Shown: piece after piece, positions 47,073 to 59,348 of the stretch
Layout: the number at the start of each line of letters is the position of its first letter
How positions within the stretch are numbered: the first letter of the stretch is position 1
Source of the DNA: Labia minor
Taxonomy: Eukaryota > Arthropoda > Insecta > Dermaptera > Spongiphoridae
Direction of reading: 5' to 3'
DNA: 64,000 nucleotides
Assembly (NCBI GenBank): GCA_963082975.1
Contig: OY720350.1
Coordinates: forward strand, 37,926,660 to 37,990,659
The notes under the pieces: model-generated
The model's input: the letters and a program-made list of their open reading frames with translations, nothing else
Database searches by the model: none
What the model was told of the DNA's origin: nothing
Program-made: the position numbers and the translations under genes

Positions 47073-47646
47073 CTGATTTATTATACTAATGAAAAATAAA
47101 TTTAAATTATATTTTCACACAAACACAGATAATGTTTTCTTTTTAGTATATTCATATTTAGATTTCTTATAATGTATGGTTATATTGTTCAGTTAAAAAG
47201 AAAATAATTTTGTTGAAGTTAATTTATGTTTGTTATATATATATATATAAAAGAGAATAAATAAATCCAAATTTAAAAAAGGGCTGAAGAACAACCGGAA
47301 ATGGGCTGATGCTGTTTTCTAAAAGGGCGTTGTAAAAGTTATTCGTTTAAACTTATAGGGCATTTAATGAAAATAAGCACCCACCTAAATAAGCATGTAA
47401 CGATAATTGAAACATTTGTGTGAATGGTTATAAAGAATGTATTAACATAAATTTAAATTATTTCTACTTAAGGAACATGATATGTTTTCTAACACTTAAT
47501 TTGTTCTTTCAAAGAAAAAAGTAAAGATATTCTTCAAATATCTTTATGCTTTTTACTTATTATTTATCTTGCCTAATTAAATTGGTTTATTCAAAATATT
47601 ATTAAAAGTTCTTTTTAAAACAACTTTCTTTTTGTCAATGCCCAAG

Positions 47647-48105
47647 TATGTGGGTAGGTCAATAAGTCAGAGACTTTTTGAAAGAAATACAGGTTTTTTG
47701 ATAAAAAATTATTTTATTTTTCAACGTACATAGTCTTTTTCAACTTGAGCTCTATGCACTTCGTCCTACGTTTCTCCAATTTTTTTATCCCTTCCAAAAA
47801 TAGGTATTTGTTTGTGAGATTGGAGTCAAATCTCTTTCCGCCGAGCCATTTCTTCAGGTTTGGAAACAAGAAATCCGCTAAATCCGAAGAATAGGGCGGA
47901 TGAGGGAGCAATTCGTATTCCAATTCAAAACACAAAATTAACTTTTTCATTTTCTTCTCAAATCACGAGATAGACTGTTATTAATGGATGTCAAACAAAA
48001 ACTAAAAGACCCAGCTGGTTCATATTTCGATGGGAGTCAGCTTAGAGTTGCCTGCTGACATGAGCAGTGTTGCCATTTCATTTAAGAGACGGGAAAGTTT
48101 TTTTT
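47647..48105 (-). mobile_element. Mariner remnant (copy 1; copy 2 at 53778-54243)
   Basis: The left end TATGTGGGTAGGTCAATAAG matches the TACGAGGG-type ends; the right end is truncated. The minus strand reads ELEYELLPHPPYSSDLADF, then FPNLKKWLGGKRFDSN and KLEKRRTKCIELK. Copy 1 leaves a 78-residue frame open; single-base indels break the same frame in copy 2. Confidence 0.85.
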
Positions 48106-48225
48106 TTTAATTTTATGAAGCTGATTAGTAATGTCAAGAAAAACATTTGCATTGTTTTTATTTAAGGCATGGAGGTATATGGAAGGAACATTCCGTTTGT
48201 TTTTTGTGGTGGGAGGTGGCACCAA

Positions 48226-48970
48226 AAAAGTAGGGAGAAATTCTTGTCGTCCATTTTGGATGTACCAAAACATTGAATTTTCCATAAGACATAATACATT
48301 TTTGTTTCCAATTTTCTCATATGTTATTTCTTCTTTATTTTATAGTTTAGTTAATATATTTAATAATTATAAAGTTTTTAATATTTTAATTTGTATTTAA
48401 TATTAAATTATTTTTTATTAGATTCTAACTGGATTCTAAGGCAAGATTAGGTTTACACCTGGGTTTAGGTTATAGACAGGTTATAAATAGTTGTTATTTT
48501 ATTTTAGTTTTTAAAAATAATTATCATGGCATGTTCTGCAAATGGATGCACGGACCGACGTGGAAATAAAAGTAAAATAGAGCTATGTGAAGCACTGGAT
48601 GCGTCATACATTAATAAATATATTTTTTGTTTATATTTTATTTTTTTAATCATTTTTCCATTAAACTAATGATAATTTCTTTTTTTAATTGACTAATCAT
48701 CAGCATAATGAAGAGAATGATTGCCGCAACATTTAATTTTTTTATACATATATGCATATCAAAACGACCTGCAGTTCAAATAAAATAAAATTTAAAGAGT
48801 TTTTTCTTCATGACGAAATTTTTGCTCACATAATTTTCCACAAAAAAGGCCCGATTTATTAACATTAAGCTCAATGGGAAATATAATGTTTTGGTACATC
48901 TAAAATGGCGGCTGTGAAGTCAGATAGGCGACAAATTTTGTTCTCTATGTTCCCACCCTACCTCCCTGAT
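48226..48970 (+). mobile_element. Element-like block with inverted ends and THAP-like ORF (copy 2 at about 54366-55109)
   Basis: CCATTTTGGATGTACCAAAA near 48252 and its reverse complement near 48890-48910 (TTTTGGTACATCTAAAATGG) frame about 640 bp. Inside, 48526-48669 opens MACSANGCTDRRGNKSKIEL; the remaining frame is AT-rich tract. A C-x4-C start of this kind is how THAP zinc fingers begin. The rest of a THAP domain is not present, so this is at best a first exon or relic. Confidence 0.35.
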
Positions 48971-49654
48971 TTAAGGTGATGATTTTTAATTTTTTTTTTC
49001 AAAGATATGTAAGTAATACAATATTAAGTTTTAATATTACATGAATATATAACATGGTCATTAAGTTTTCATGGATAATTAATTTAATTCAATTAAAATT
49101 TGTATCTAGCTAAATGCTTGTAGCCGAGGTCATTTAAAGTATTAAATAAATTAATTAATTAATGTCGAGAAATAACATTTTTTTAAATATTTATACTTCA
49201 CCATTTTAAATAAATATTAAATAAATAATAAAAATTAAAATAATTAAATCTTTTTATAATATTTATATATATATAATTGGTTTTCTAAATGACTTAAAAT
49301 TTATTTAAAAGTATTCAACTATAATAAAAAAGAATTTAGTATATACTATTAGATATTTATTAGTACTATTATTATTATTATTATTATTTTCGTATTCTTT
49401 CTCTATATGGGATTAGGCTTATTATTTTTGTTACTAGTATTCCTTTTCCTTTTCTTATCATAATTATCATTCCTGGATAAAAATAAATACAATCACAATA
49501 AAATTGGTTTTATCAATTTCTACTCGTATCGGCTTTAATAAAAAAAACAATCCTATTGGCTAATGTAAAATTTCCAAAACAACTTTCTATAATGAAATAT
49601 ATACCGAACAATTATATTTAAAATAATAAATCAATATAAGTATGTTTTCAATAA

Positions 49655-50342
49655 GTTTTGAAGGTCCCTGAGTCATTTTCACTAAGGTTGAGAAAAATTT
49701 CTGTGTGTGAAACTCTCTTCAAAAAAAAAAAAATTAATTAAGGTTTATATTTACTATCTCGCCAGAGATAGTATTGCGATCACGAAAATTTTCGATGTTG
49801 AGATTTTGATGTTTTTATACGTTTTGAAGGTTACTGAATCATTTTCACTAAGGTTGAGAAAAATGTCTGTGTGTGTGTATGTATGTAACCAAGATTACGT
49901 TAAAAAGGTTTGAGCAAGAATAATGAAATTTGTTATACGGGTATTATACAAAATTCGTAGTTTTCTATCAACTTTTGAGAAATGTAGCTCAACGGGAAGA
50001 GGGTTACCTACCACGTTTTGATTTTTTTCCTCAAAAGTGACCGTAAAAATATATGTTTGAAAGTTTTTCACATGATAAAAAATTGTATAAAACTGCTATA
50101 TATAGAATATCAGCTTGATTCAATCGCTGGAAGTTACGGAATTAATTTTTTAATACTGCAAATCACGCGCCAGCACGTGACGTGGTGCCATCAACAAAAA
50201 GCCAAACATGCGCTGGTTTAATATTTATTATTTATTAATTTTAATTTATAATTTAATTATTTAATATTTAATTTAAATATAATAATATATGTTAATATGT
50301 TAATCCAATTCAAATTGAGAGATAGTCGAGTAAGACACTTCT
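49655..50342 (+). mobile_element. R-B fragment plus R-B copy (copy 2 at 55794-56481)
   Basis: A 60-bp internal R-B scrap (49655-49716, GAAGGTCCCTGAGTC) precedes a copy at 49753-50342. The copy starts with the perfect palindrome ACTATCTCGCCAGAGATAGT and ends GAGAGATAGTCGAG. Its terminal hairpin has decayed. Confidence 0.8.
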
Positions 50343-50749
50343 TCTTATTTTATTTCAAAAAAGCCTTAACATAATTTCTTCCTTTAAATTAATTTATTTA
50401 TTAATATTACTATTAATTCTATTGAAAAAATTATTATTAATATTTTAGTACATATTATATGTAAGAAAAAAATGTGAATAGATTGTTAATAATAGACTTG
50501 AACAACATCCAATGATCGAATTTAATTTCCTAAGTGTCACTTGAAATTTTGATGATTCATTTCTTGGACACCGCCACCTCCCTTACTTTATTATTCAAGA
50601 GAGTAACGAGCCATTCAGTCATGCTTTATACTTGAAGTCTTTAAGAGATGATTAACATTGAAATTCAGCTTTCTTTTTTAAAGTGATATCCTCTCATCAA
50701 GATTTATCAAGTTAAGATTGATCTTTGATCCATTTTCCATCATCTATTC
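50343..50749. other. Unit tail, unassigned (also 56482-56888)
   Basis: AT-rich with a slightly richer patch (ACCGCCACCTCCCTTACTTT) at about 50570. No feature recognised. Confidence 0.4.
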
Positions 50750-53700
50750 AATCTTATCTTATTATGCTAGCTAAAATTGTATATATCTATCTATCTATAT
50801 ATATTGGTTCTCAAAAACCGCTCTAACGATTTTTTTCAAATTCACACTAGATATAGTATTTATAAAGAAAAATTAAGTTTTATTGATGATATCTCTTGAA
50901 ACATTCAGCTTCATTATTAATTTCTTAATTGAAAATTATATATGGAAAACGTCAAAATTGGCCTCCATTTTTATTTGTATTAATATTTTTTTTTATTTAA
51001 AATATTTTAAAATTTATTATTTAATTTCGAAATAAAATTAAAAATATTTATTTTTTTAATAAAATATATATAGATATTTATTAATCTCTCTCAAAAAAAA
51101 AAAAATAAATAAAAAACATCAAATCTGCCTGCTAAGACAGTAAAAAAATGACAATTTTTTATCTAAATATATATAGTTCAGATGGTAAAGTGATGTTTTA
51201 ACGAGTGGATTTTGTCGGTTCGAAACTCTCCGGGTGAATCGTTATTTAAAAATGAAAATGAAAATAATGAATTTGTTATTTTTTTTCTTTTTATCTATTG
51301 TTTACATTTTAATAAATTACTATTTTATATTTATTTATTCATTGTTCTTTTATTAAATTTAATATTTATTAATATTATTTATTATTAATTTATATATTGA
51401 TGACATCACAAATGACATTTATATTGAAATTTGACTCCCGCCTTTTTTTAAATATATTTTGTCTTAGCAGGCAGATTTGATGTTTTTTATTTTTTTTTTT
51501 TTTTTGAGAGAGATTAATAAATATCTATATATATTTTATTAAAAATAAAATTAAAAATATATATTTTTTTTATATTTAAAATATTTTAAAATTTTTTATT
51601 TAATTTCGAAATAAAATTAAAAATATATATTTTAATAATATTTTATAATTATAAATTACGATATATATTTATCAATAATAATTAATTATTTTTTTTTAAC
51701 TTAATTACAGAGCCGAGGCTCGGGGTCCCGGTATGATCTTAATATATTGTCAGAATTAGATAAATAATGTAGAGAAGAAAATATTTAAAAATAGATATTT
51801 ATTTAAATGAAATAAAATTATTTAATTTACAGAATGAAAATGTCTATAATAATGTCTAAACATTTTTCTTTATAATTTTACATTATAATAATACTAATTA
51901 CAGTAGTTATAATATATGGGGAATTTTCAACTTTGACTGCCGATTTGACCATGTTCCCAAACGAATTTTAAAAAAACCAAGACCACTTTACATTTACACA
52001 TTTTAAGCTCTAATCGAATCCAAAATCAAAATTTAAAAAATCGAAAAACAAACTCACAGATATATAGATTTTATAAATGAACATTTATACAATTTATTTT
52101 AATTAATTTGAAACATTTTAGGAAACAAATTTTTAATGGGTCATTTTTAGAAATCCCATTTAACAATTATAATAAATAATTAAAAAATTGTAAAATTTTT
52201 AAAGTATATAAAAATAAATTGTATAAATTGGTTAAAGGGTCGAGTGATAGTTCGGTGTCCCAGGTATATATTTTATATTAACACGCCTACTTTTCTGTAT
52301 AATAAAGATATAAAGAATCATATTTTAATTTTTATATAACCAAGAAATCATTTTTTCACTTAAAATATAGTTGTAAAGCCCAAATCTCCGATCCATATAA
52401 CATCATCGACTGGGCCGCTACCAAAAGGAGTCTTCTCTTGCTCTGACTAGGGCCACCGGTATTTGCCATTAGTCTCGAAAAAATAATATTAAATTTTATA
52501 TAAATTTATAAATTAGAATATTTGAATTTGTTTAAATTTTAACACATGTAATCAATCATATGCATAAAGAATAGAAAATTTTGAAAATCAACTTGGTATT
52601 AAATTCAGAAAAAAAAATACTCATATATAGAATATATAGACTATTCGAATATAATTGAAACTCTTTCTCTCCCTCTATTTTAAATTTAAAAAAACGGAGT
52701 GTTAAGAAATTAAGATTCCTTATACAACATGGATGGTTAAATGAATTGGGCTCCCTACCTCCCTGAGAAATTCCCATTAAAAATGTTTATAATATTTTAG
52801 TTTATTAAATCAAACTATTATTTTTTTATTTCAATATTTTTAATGTTAATACAATAATTTTTATTTTATAATCTATAAAATTTTTTACTCTCTACTGACT
52901 GTTCATTTCATAACTGAAAATAGTGTCGAATAGAAATAGACGATATTACTTGGATTAATCTTATTATGCTAGCTAAAATTGTTTGTTTGTATTATTGAGG
53001 AACCCAGTTCAATTCATTTTAATCAGATTGATGCAATGATGCAACATTTAATAATTGTAATAAATAATTAATTGTAGATTAATATTTTTTAAAGGGTCGA
53101 GCGACAGATCGGTGTCCCAGGTATTAATATTACCAGCCAAACCCAATAATAATGAATCATTTTTTTTAACTTAAGTACCGAGCCGAGGCTCGGGGTCCCG
53201 GTACTGATTTATTATACTAATGAAAAATAAATTTAAATTATATTTTCACACAAACACAGATAATGTTTTCTTTTTAGTATATTCATATTTAGATTTCTTA
53301 TAATGTATGGTTATATTGTTCAGTTAAAAAGAAAATAATTTTGTTGAAGTTAATTTATGTTTGTTATATATATATATATAAAAGAGAATAAATAAATCCA
53401 AATTTAAAAAAGGGCTGAAGAACAACCGGAAATGGGCTGATGCTGTTTTCTAAAAGGGCGTTGTAAAAGTTATTCGTTTAAACTTATAGGGCATTTAATG
53501 AAAATAAGCACCCACCTAAATAAGCATGTAACGATAATTGAAACATTTGTGTGAATGGTTATAAAGAATGTATTAACATAAATTTAAATTATTTCTACTT
53601 AAGGAACATGATATGTTTTCTAACACTTAATTTGTTCTTTCAAAGAAAAAAGTAAAGATATTCTTCAAATATCTTTATGCTTTTTTACTTATTATTTATC

Positions 53701-56700
53701 TTGCCTAATTAAATTGGTTTATTCAAAATATTATTAAAAGTTCTTTTTAAAACAACTTTCTTTTTGTCAATGCCCAAGTATGTGGGTAGGTCAATAAGTC
53801 AGAGACTTTTTGAAAGAAATACAGGTTTTTTTGATAAAAAAATTATTTTATTTTTCAACGTACATAGTCTTTTTCAACTTGAGCTCTATGCACTTCGTCC
53901 CTACGTTTCTCCAATTTTTTTTATCCCTTCCAAAAATAGGTATTTGTTTGTGAGATTGGAGTCAAAATCTCTTTCCGCCGAGCCATTTCTTCAGGTTTGG
54001 AAACAAGAAATCCGCTAAATCCGAAGAATAGGGCGGATGAGGGAGCAATTCGTATTCCAATTCAAAACACAAAATTAACTTTTTCATTTTCTTCTCAAAT
54101 CACGAGATAGACTGTTATTAATGGGATGTCAAACAAAAACTAAAAGACCCAGCTGGTTCATATTTCGATGGGAGTCAGCTTAGAGTTGCCTGCTGACATG
54201 AGCAGTGTTGCCATTTCATTTAAGAGACGGGAAAGTTTTTTTTTTTAATTTTATGAAGCTGATTAGTAATGTCAAGAAAACATTTGCATTGTTTTTATTT
54301 TAAGGCATGGAGGTATATGGAAGGAACATTCCGTTTGTTTTTTGTGGTGGGACGGTGGCACCAAAAAAGTAGGGAGAAATTCTTGTCGTCCATTTTGGAT
54401 GTACCAAAACATTGAATTTTCCATAAGACATAATACATTTTTGTTTCCAATTTTCTCATATGTTATTTCTTCTTTATTTTATAGTTTAGTTAATATATTT
54501 AATAATTATAAAGTTTTTAATATTTTAATTTGTATTTAATATTAAATTATTTTTTATTAGATTCTAACTGGATTCTAAGGCAAGATTAGGTTTACACCTG
54601 GGTTTAGGTTATAGACAGGTTATAAATAGTTGTTATTTTATTTTAGTTTTTAAAAATAATTATCATGGCATGTTCTGCAAATGGATGCACGGACCGACGT
54701 GGAAATAAAAGTAAAATAGAGCTATGTGAAGCACTGGATGCGTCATACATTAATAAATATATTTTTTGTTTATATTTTATTTTTTTAATCATTTTTCCAT
54801 TAAACTAATGATAATTTCTTTTTTTAATTGACTAATCATCAGCATAATGAAGAGAATGATTGCCGCAACATTTAATTTTTTTATACATATATGCATATCA
54901 AAACGACCTGCAGTTCAAATAAAATAAAATTTAAAGAGTTTTTTCTTCATGACGAAATTTTTGCTCACATAATTTTCCACAAAAAAGGCCCGATTTATTA
55001 ACATTAAGCTCAATGGGAAATATAATGTTTTGGTACATCTAAAATGGCGGCTGTGAAGTCAGATAGGCGACAAATTTTGTTCTCTATGTTCCCACCCTAC
55101 CTCCCTGATTTAAGGTGATGATTTTTAATTTTTTTTTTCAAAGATATGTAAGTAATACAATATTAAGTTTTAATATTACATGAATATATAACATGGTCAT
55201 TAAGTTTTCATGGATAATTAATTTAATTCAATTAAAATTTGTATCTAGCTAAATGCTTGTAGCCGAGGTCATTTAAAGTATTAAATAAATTAATTAATTA
55301 ATGTCGAGAAATAACATTTTTTTAAATATTTATACTTCACCATTTTAAATAAATATTAAATAAATAATAAAAATTAAAATAATTAAATCTTTTTATAATA
55401 TTTATATATATATAATTGGTTTTCTAAATGACTTAAAATTTATTTAAAAGTATTCAACTATAATAAAAAAGAATTTAGTATATACTATTAGATATTTATT
55501 AGTACTATTATTATTATTATTATTATTTTCGTATTCTTTCTCTATATGGGATTAGGCTTATTATTTTTGTTACTAGTATTCCTTTTCCTTTTCTTATCAT
55601 AATTATCATTCCTGGATAAAAATAAATACAATCACAATAAAATTGGTTTTATCAATTTCTACTCGTATCGGCTTTAATAAAAAAAACAATCCTATTGGCT
55701 AATGTAAAATTTCCAAAACAACTTTCTATAATGAAATATATACCGAACAATTATATTTAAAATAATAAATCAATATAAGTATGTTTTCAATAAGTTTTGA
55801 AGGTCCCTGAGTCATTTTCACTAAGGTTGAGAAAAATTTCTGTGTGTGAAACTCTCTTCAAAAAAAAAAAAATTAATTAAGGTTTATATTTACTATCTCG
55901 CCAGAGATAGTATTGCGATCACGAAAATTTTCGATGTTGAGATTTTGATGTTTTTATACGTTTTGAAGGTTACTGAATCATTTTCACTAAGGTTGAGAAA
56001 AATGTCTGTGTGTGTGTATGTATGTAACCAAGATTACGTTAAAAAGGTTTGAGCAAGAATAATGAAATTTGTTATACGGGTATTATACAAAATTCGTAGT
56101 TTTCTATCAACTTTTGAGAAATGTAGCTCAACGGGAAGAGGGTTACCTACCACGTTTTGATTTTTTTCCTCAAAAGTGACCGTAAAAATATATGTTTGAA
56201 AGTTTTTCACATGATAAAAAATTGTATAAAACTGCTATATATAGAATATCAGCTTGATTCAATCGCTGGAAGTTACGGAATTAATTTTTTAATACTGCAA
56301 ATCACGCGCCAGCACGTGACGTGGTGCCATCAACAAAAAGCCAAACATGCGCTGGTTTAATATTTATTATTTATTAATTTTAATTTATAATTTAATTATT
56401 TAATATTTAATTTAAATATAATAATATATGTTAATATGTTAATCCAATTCAAATTGAGAGATAGTCGAGTAAGACACTTCTTCTTATTTTATTTCAAAAA
56501 AGCCTTAACATAATTTCTTCCTTTAAATTAATTTATTTATTAATATTACTATTAATTCTATTGAAAAAATTATTATTAATATTTTAGTACATATTATATG
56601 TAAGAAAAAAATGTGAATAGATTGTTAATAATAGACTTGAACAACATCCAATGATCGAATTTAATTTCCTAAGTGTCACTTGAAATTTTGATGATTCATT

Positions 56701-59348
56701 TCTTGGACACCGCCACCTCCCTTACTTTATTATTCAAGAGAGTAACGAGCCATTCAGTCATGCTTTATACTTGAAGTCTTTAAGAGATGATTAACATTGA
56801 AATTCAGCTTTCTTTTTTAAAGTGATATCCTCTCATCAAGATTTATCAAGTTAAGATTGATCTTTGATCCATTTTCCATCATCTATTCAATCTTATCTTA
56901 TTATGCTAGCTAAAATTGTATATATCTATCTATCTATATATATTGGTTCTCAAAAACCGCTCTAACGATTTTTTTCAAATTCACACTAGATATAGTATTT
57001 ATAAAGAAAAATTAAGTTTTATTGATGATATCTCTTGAAACATTCAGCTTCATTATTAATTTCTTAATTGAAAATTATATATGGAAAACGTCAAAATTGG
57101 CCTCCATTTTTATTTGTATTAATATTTTTTTTTATTTAAAATATTTTAAAATTTATTATTTAATTTCGAAATAAAATTAAAAATATTTATTTTTTTAATA
57201 AAATATATATAGATATTTATTAATCTCTCTCAAAAAAAAAAAAATAAATAAAAAACATCAAATCTGCCTGCTAAGACAGTAAAAAAATGACAATTTTTTA
57301 TCTAAATATATATAGTTCAGATGGTAAAGTGATGTTTTAACGAGTGGATTTTGTCGGTTCGAAACTCTCCGGGTGAATCGTTATTTAAAAATGAAAATGA
57401 AAATAATGAATTTGTTATTTTTTTTCTTTTTATCTATTGTTTACATTTTAATAAATTACTATTTTATATTTATTTATTCATTGTTCTTTTATTAAATTTA
57501 ATATTTATTAATATTATTTATTATTAATTTATATATTGATGACATCACAAATGACATTTATATTGAAATTTGACTCCCGCCTTTTTTTAAATATATTTTG
57601 TCTTAGCAGGCAGATTTGATGTTTTTTATTTTTTTTTTTTTTTTGAGAGAGATTAATAAATATCTATATATATTTTATTAAAAATAAAATTAAAAATATA
57701 TATTTTTTTTATATTTAAAATATTTTAAAATTTTTTATTTAATTTCGAAATAAAATTAAAAATATATATTTTAATAATATTTTATAATTATAAATTACGA
57801 TATATATTTATCAATAATAATTAATTATTTTTTTTTAACTTAATTACAGAGCCGAGGCTCGGGGTCCCGGTATGATCTTAATATATTGTCAGAATTAGAT
57901 AAATAATGTAGAGAAGAAAATATTTAAAAATAGATATTTATTTAAATGAAATAAAATTATTTAATTTACAGAATGAAAATGTCTATAATAATGTCTAAAC
58001 ATTTTTCTTTATAATTTTACATTATAATAATACTAATTACAGTAGTTATAATATATGGGGAATTTTCAACTTTGACTGCCGATTTGACCATGTTCCCAAA
58101 CGAATTTTAAAAAAACCAAGACCACTTTACATTTACACATTTTAAGCTCTAATCGAATCCAAAATCAAAATTTAAAAAATCGAAAAACAAACTCACAGAT
58201 ATATAGATTTTATAAATGAACATTTATACAATTTATTTTAATTAATTTGAAACATTTTAGGAAACAAATTTTTAATGGGTCATTTTTAGAAATCCCATTT
58301 AACAATTATAATAAATAATTAAAAAATTGTAAAATTTTTAAAGTATATAAAAATAAATTGTATAAATTGGTTAAAGGGTCGAGTGATAGTTCGGTGTCCC
58401 AGGTATATATTTTATATTAACACGCCTACTTTTCTGTATAATAAAGATATAAAGAATCATATTTTAATTTTTATATAACCAAGAAATCATTTTTTCACTT
58501 AAAATATAGTTGTAAAGCCCAAATCTCCGATCCATATAACATCATCGACTGGGCCGCTACCAAAAGGAGTCTTCTCTTGCTCTGACTAGGGCCACCGGTA
58601 TTTGCCATTAGTCTCGAAAAAATAATATTAAATTTTATATAAATTTATAAATTAGAATATTTGAATTTGTTTAAATTTTAACACATGTAATCAATCATAT
58701 GCATAAAGAATAGAAAATTTTGAAAATCAACTTGGTATTAAATTCAGAAAAAAAAATACTCATATATAGAATATATAGACTATTCGAATATAATTGAAAC
58801 TCTTTCTCTCCCTCTATTTTAAATTTAAAAAAACGGAGTGTTAAGAAATTAAGATTCCTTATACAACATGGATGGTTAAATGAATTGGGCTCCCTACCTC
58901 CCTGAGAAATTCCCATTAAAAATGTTTATAATATTTTAGTTTATTAAATCAAACTATTATTTTTTTATTTCAATATTTTTAATGTTAATACAATAATTTT
59001 TATTTTATAATCTATAAAATTTTTTACTCTCTACTGACTGTTCATTTCATAACTGAAAATAGTGTCGAATAGAAATAGACGATATTACTTGGATTAATCT
59101 TATTATGCTAGCTAAAATTGTTTGTTTGTATTATTGAGGAACCCAGTTCAATTCATTTTAATCAGATTGATGCAATGATGCAACATTTAATAATTGTAAT
59201 AAATAATTAATTGTAGATTAATATTTTTTAAAGGGTCGAGCGACAGATCGGTGTCCCAGGTATTAATATTACCAGCCAAACCCAATAATAATGAATCATT
59301 TTTTTTAACTTAAGTACCGAGCCGAGGCTCGGGGTCCCGGTACTTATT

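Larger units (their letters stand above)
44619..59344. repeat. 6.1-kb tandem repeat array, about 2.4 units
   Basis: Copy 1 is 44619-50749 (6131 bp), copy 2 is 50750-56888 (6139 bp) and copy 3 is 56889-59344 (2456 bp, cut short). Each unit starts AATCTTATCTTATTATGCTA. Where compared by eye, the copies are identical except for ten single-base indels between about 47549 and 48221 of copy 1, which account for the 8-bp length difference. The unit is a mosaic of TE pieces: a foldback element with a tRNA-like core, an RT fragment, a mariner remnant, a THAP-like ORF and R-B pieces. It holds no recognisable complete gene. Confidence 0.95.

Noticed and set aside
46425-58916. The same 73-residue ORF at 46425, 52556 and 58695
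   Set aside because: The repetition only reflects the 6.1-kb tandem array; the peptide is AT-tract text with no domain.
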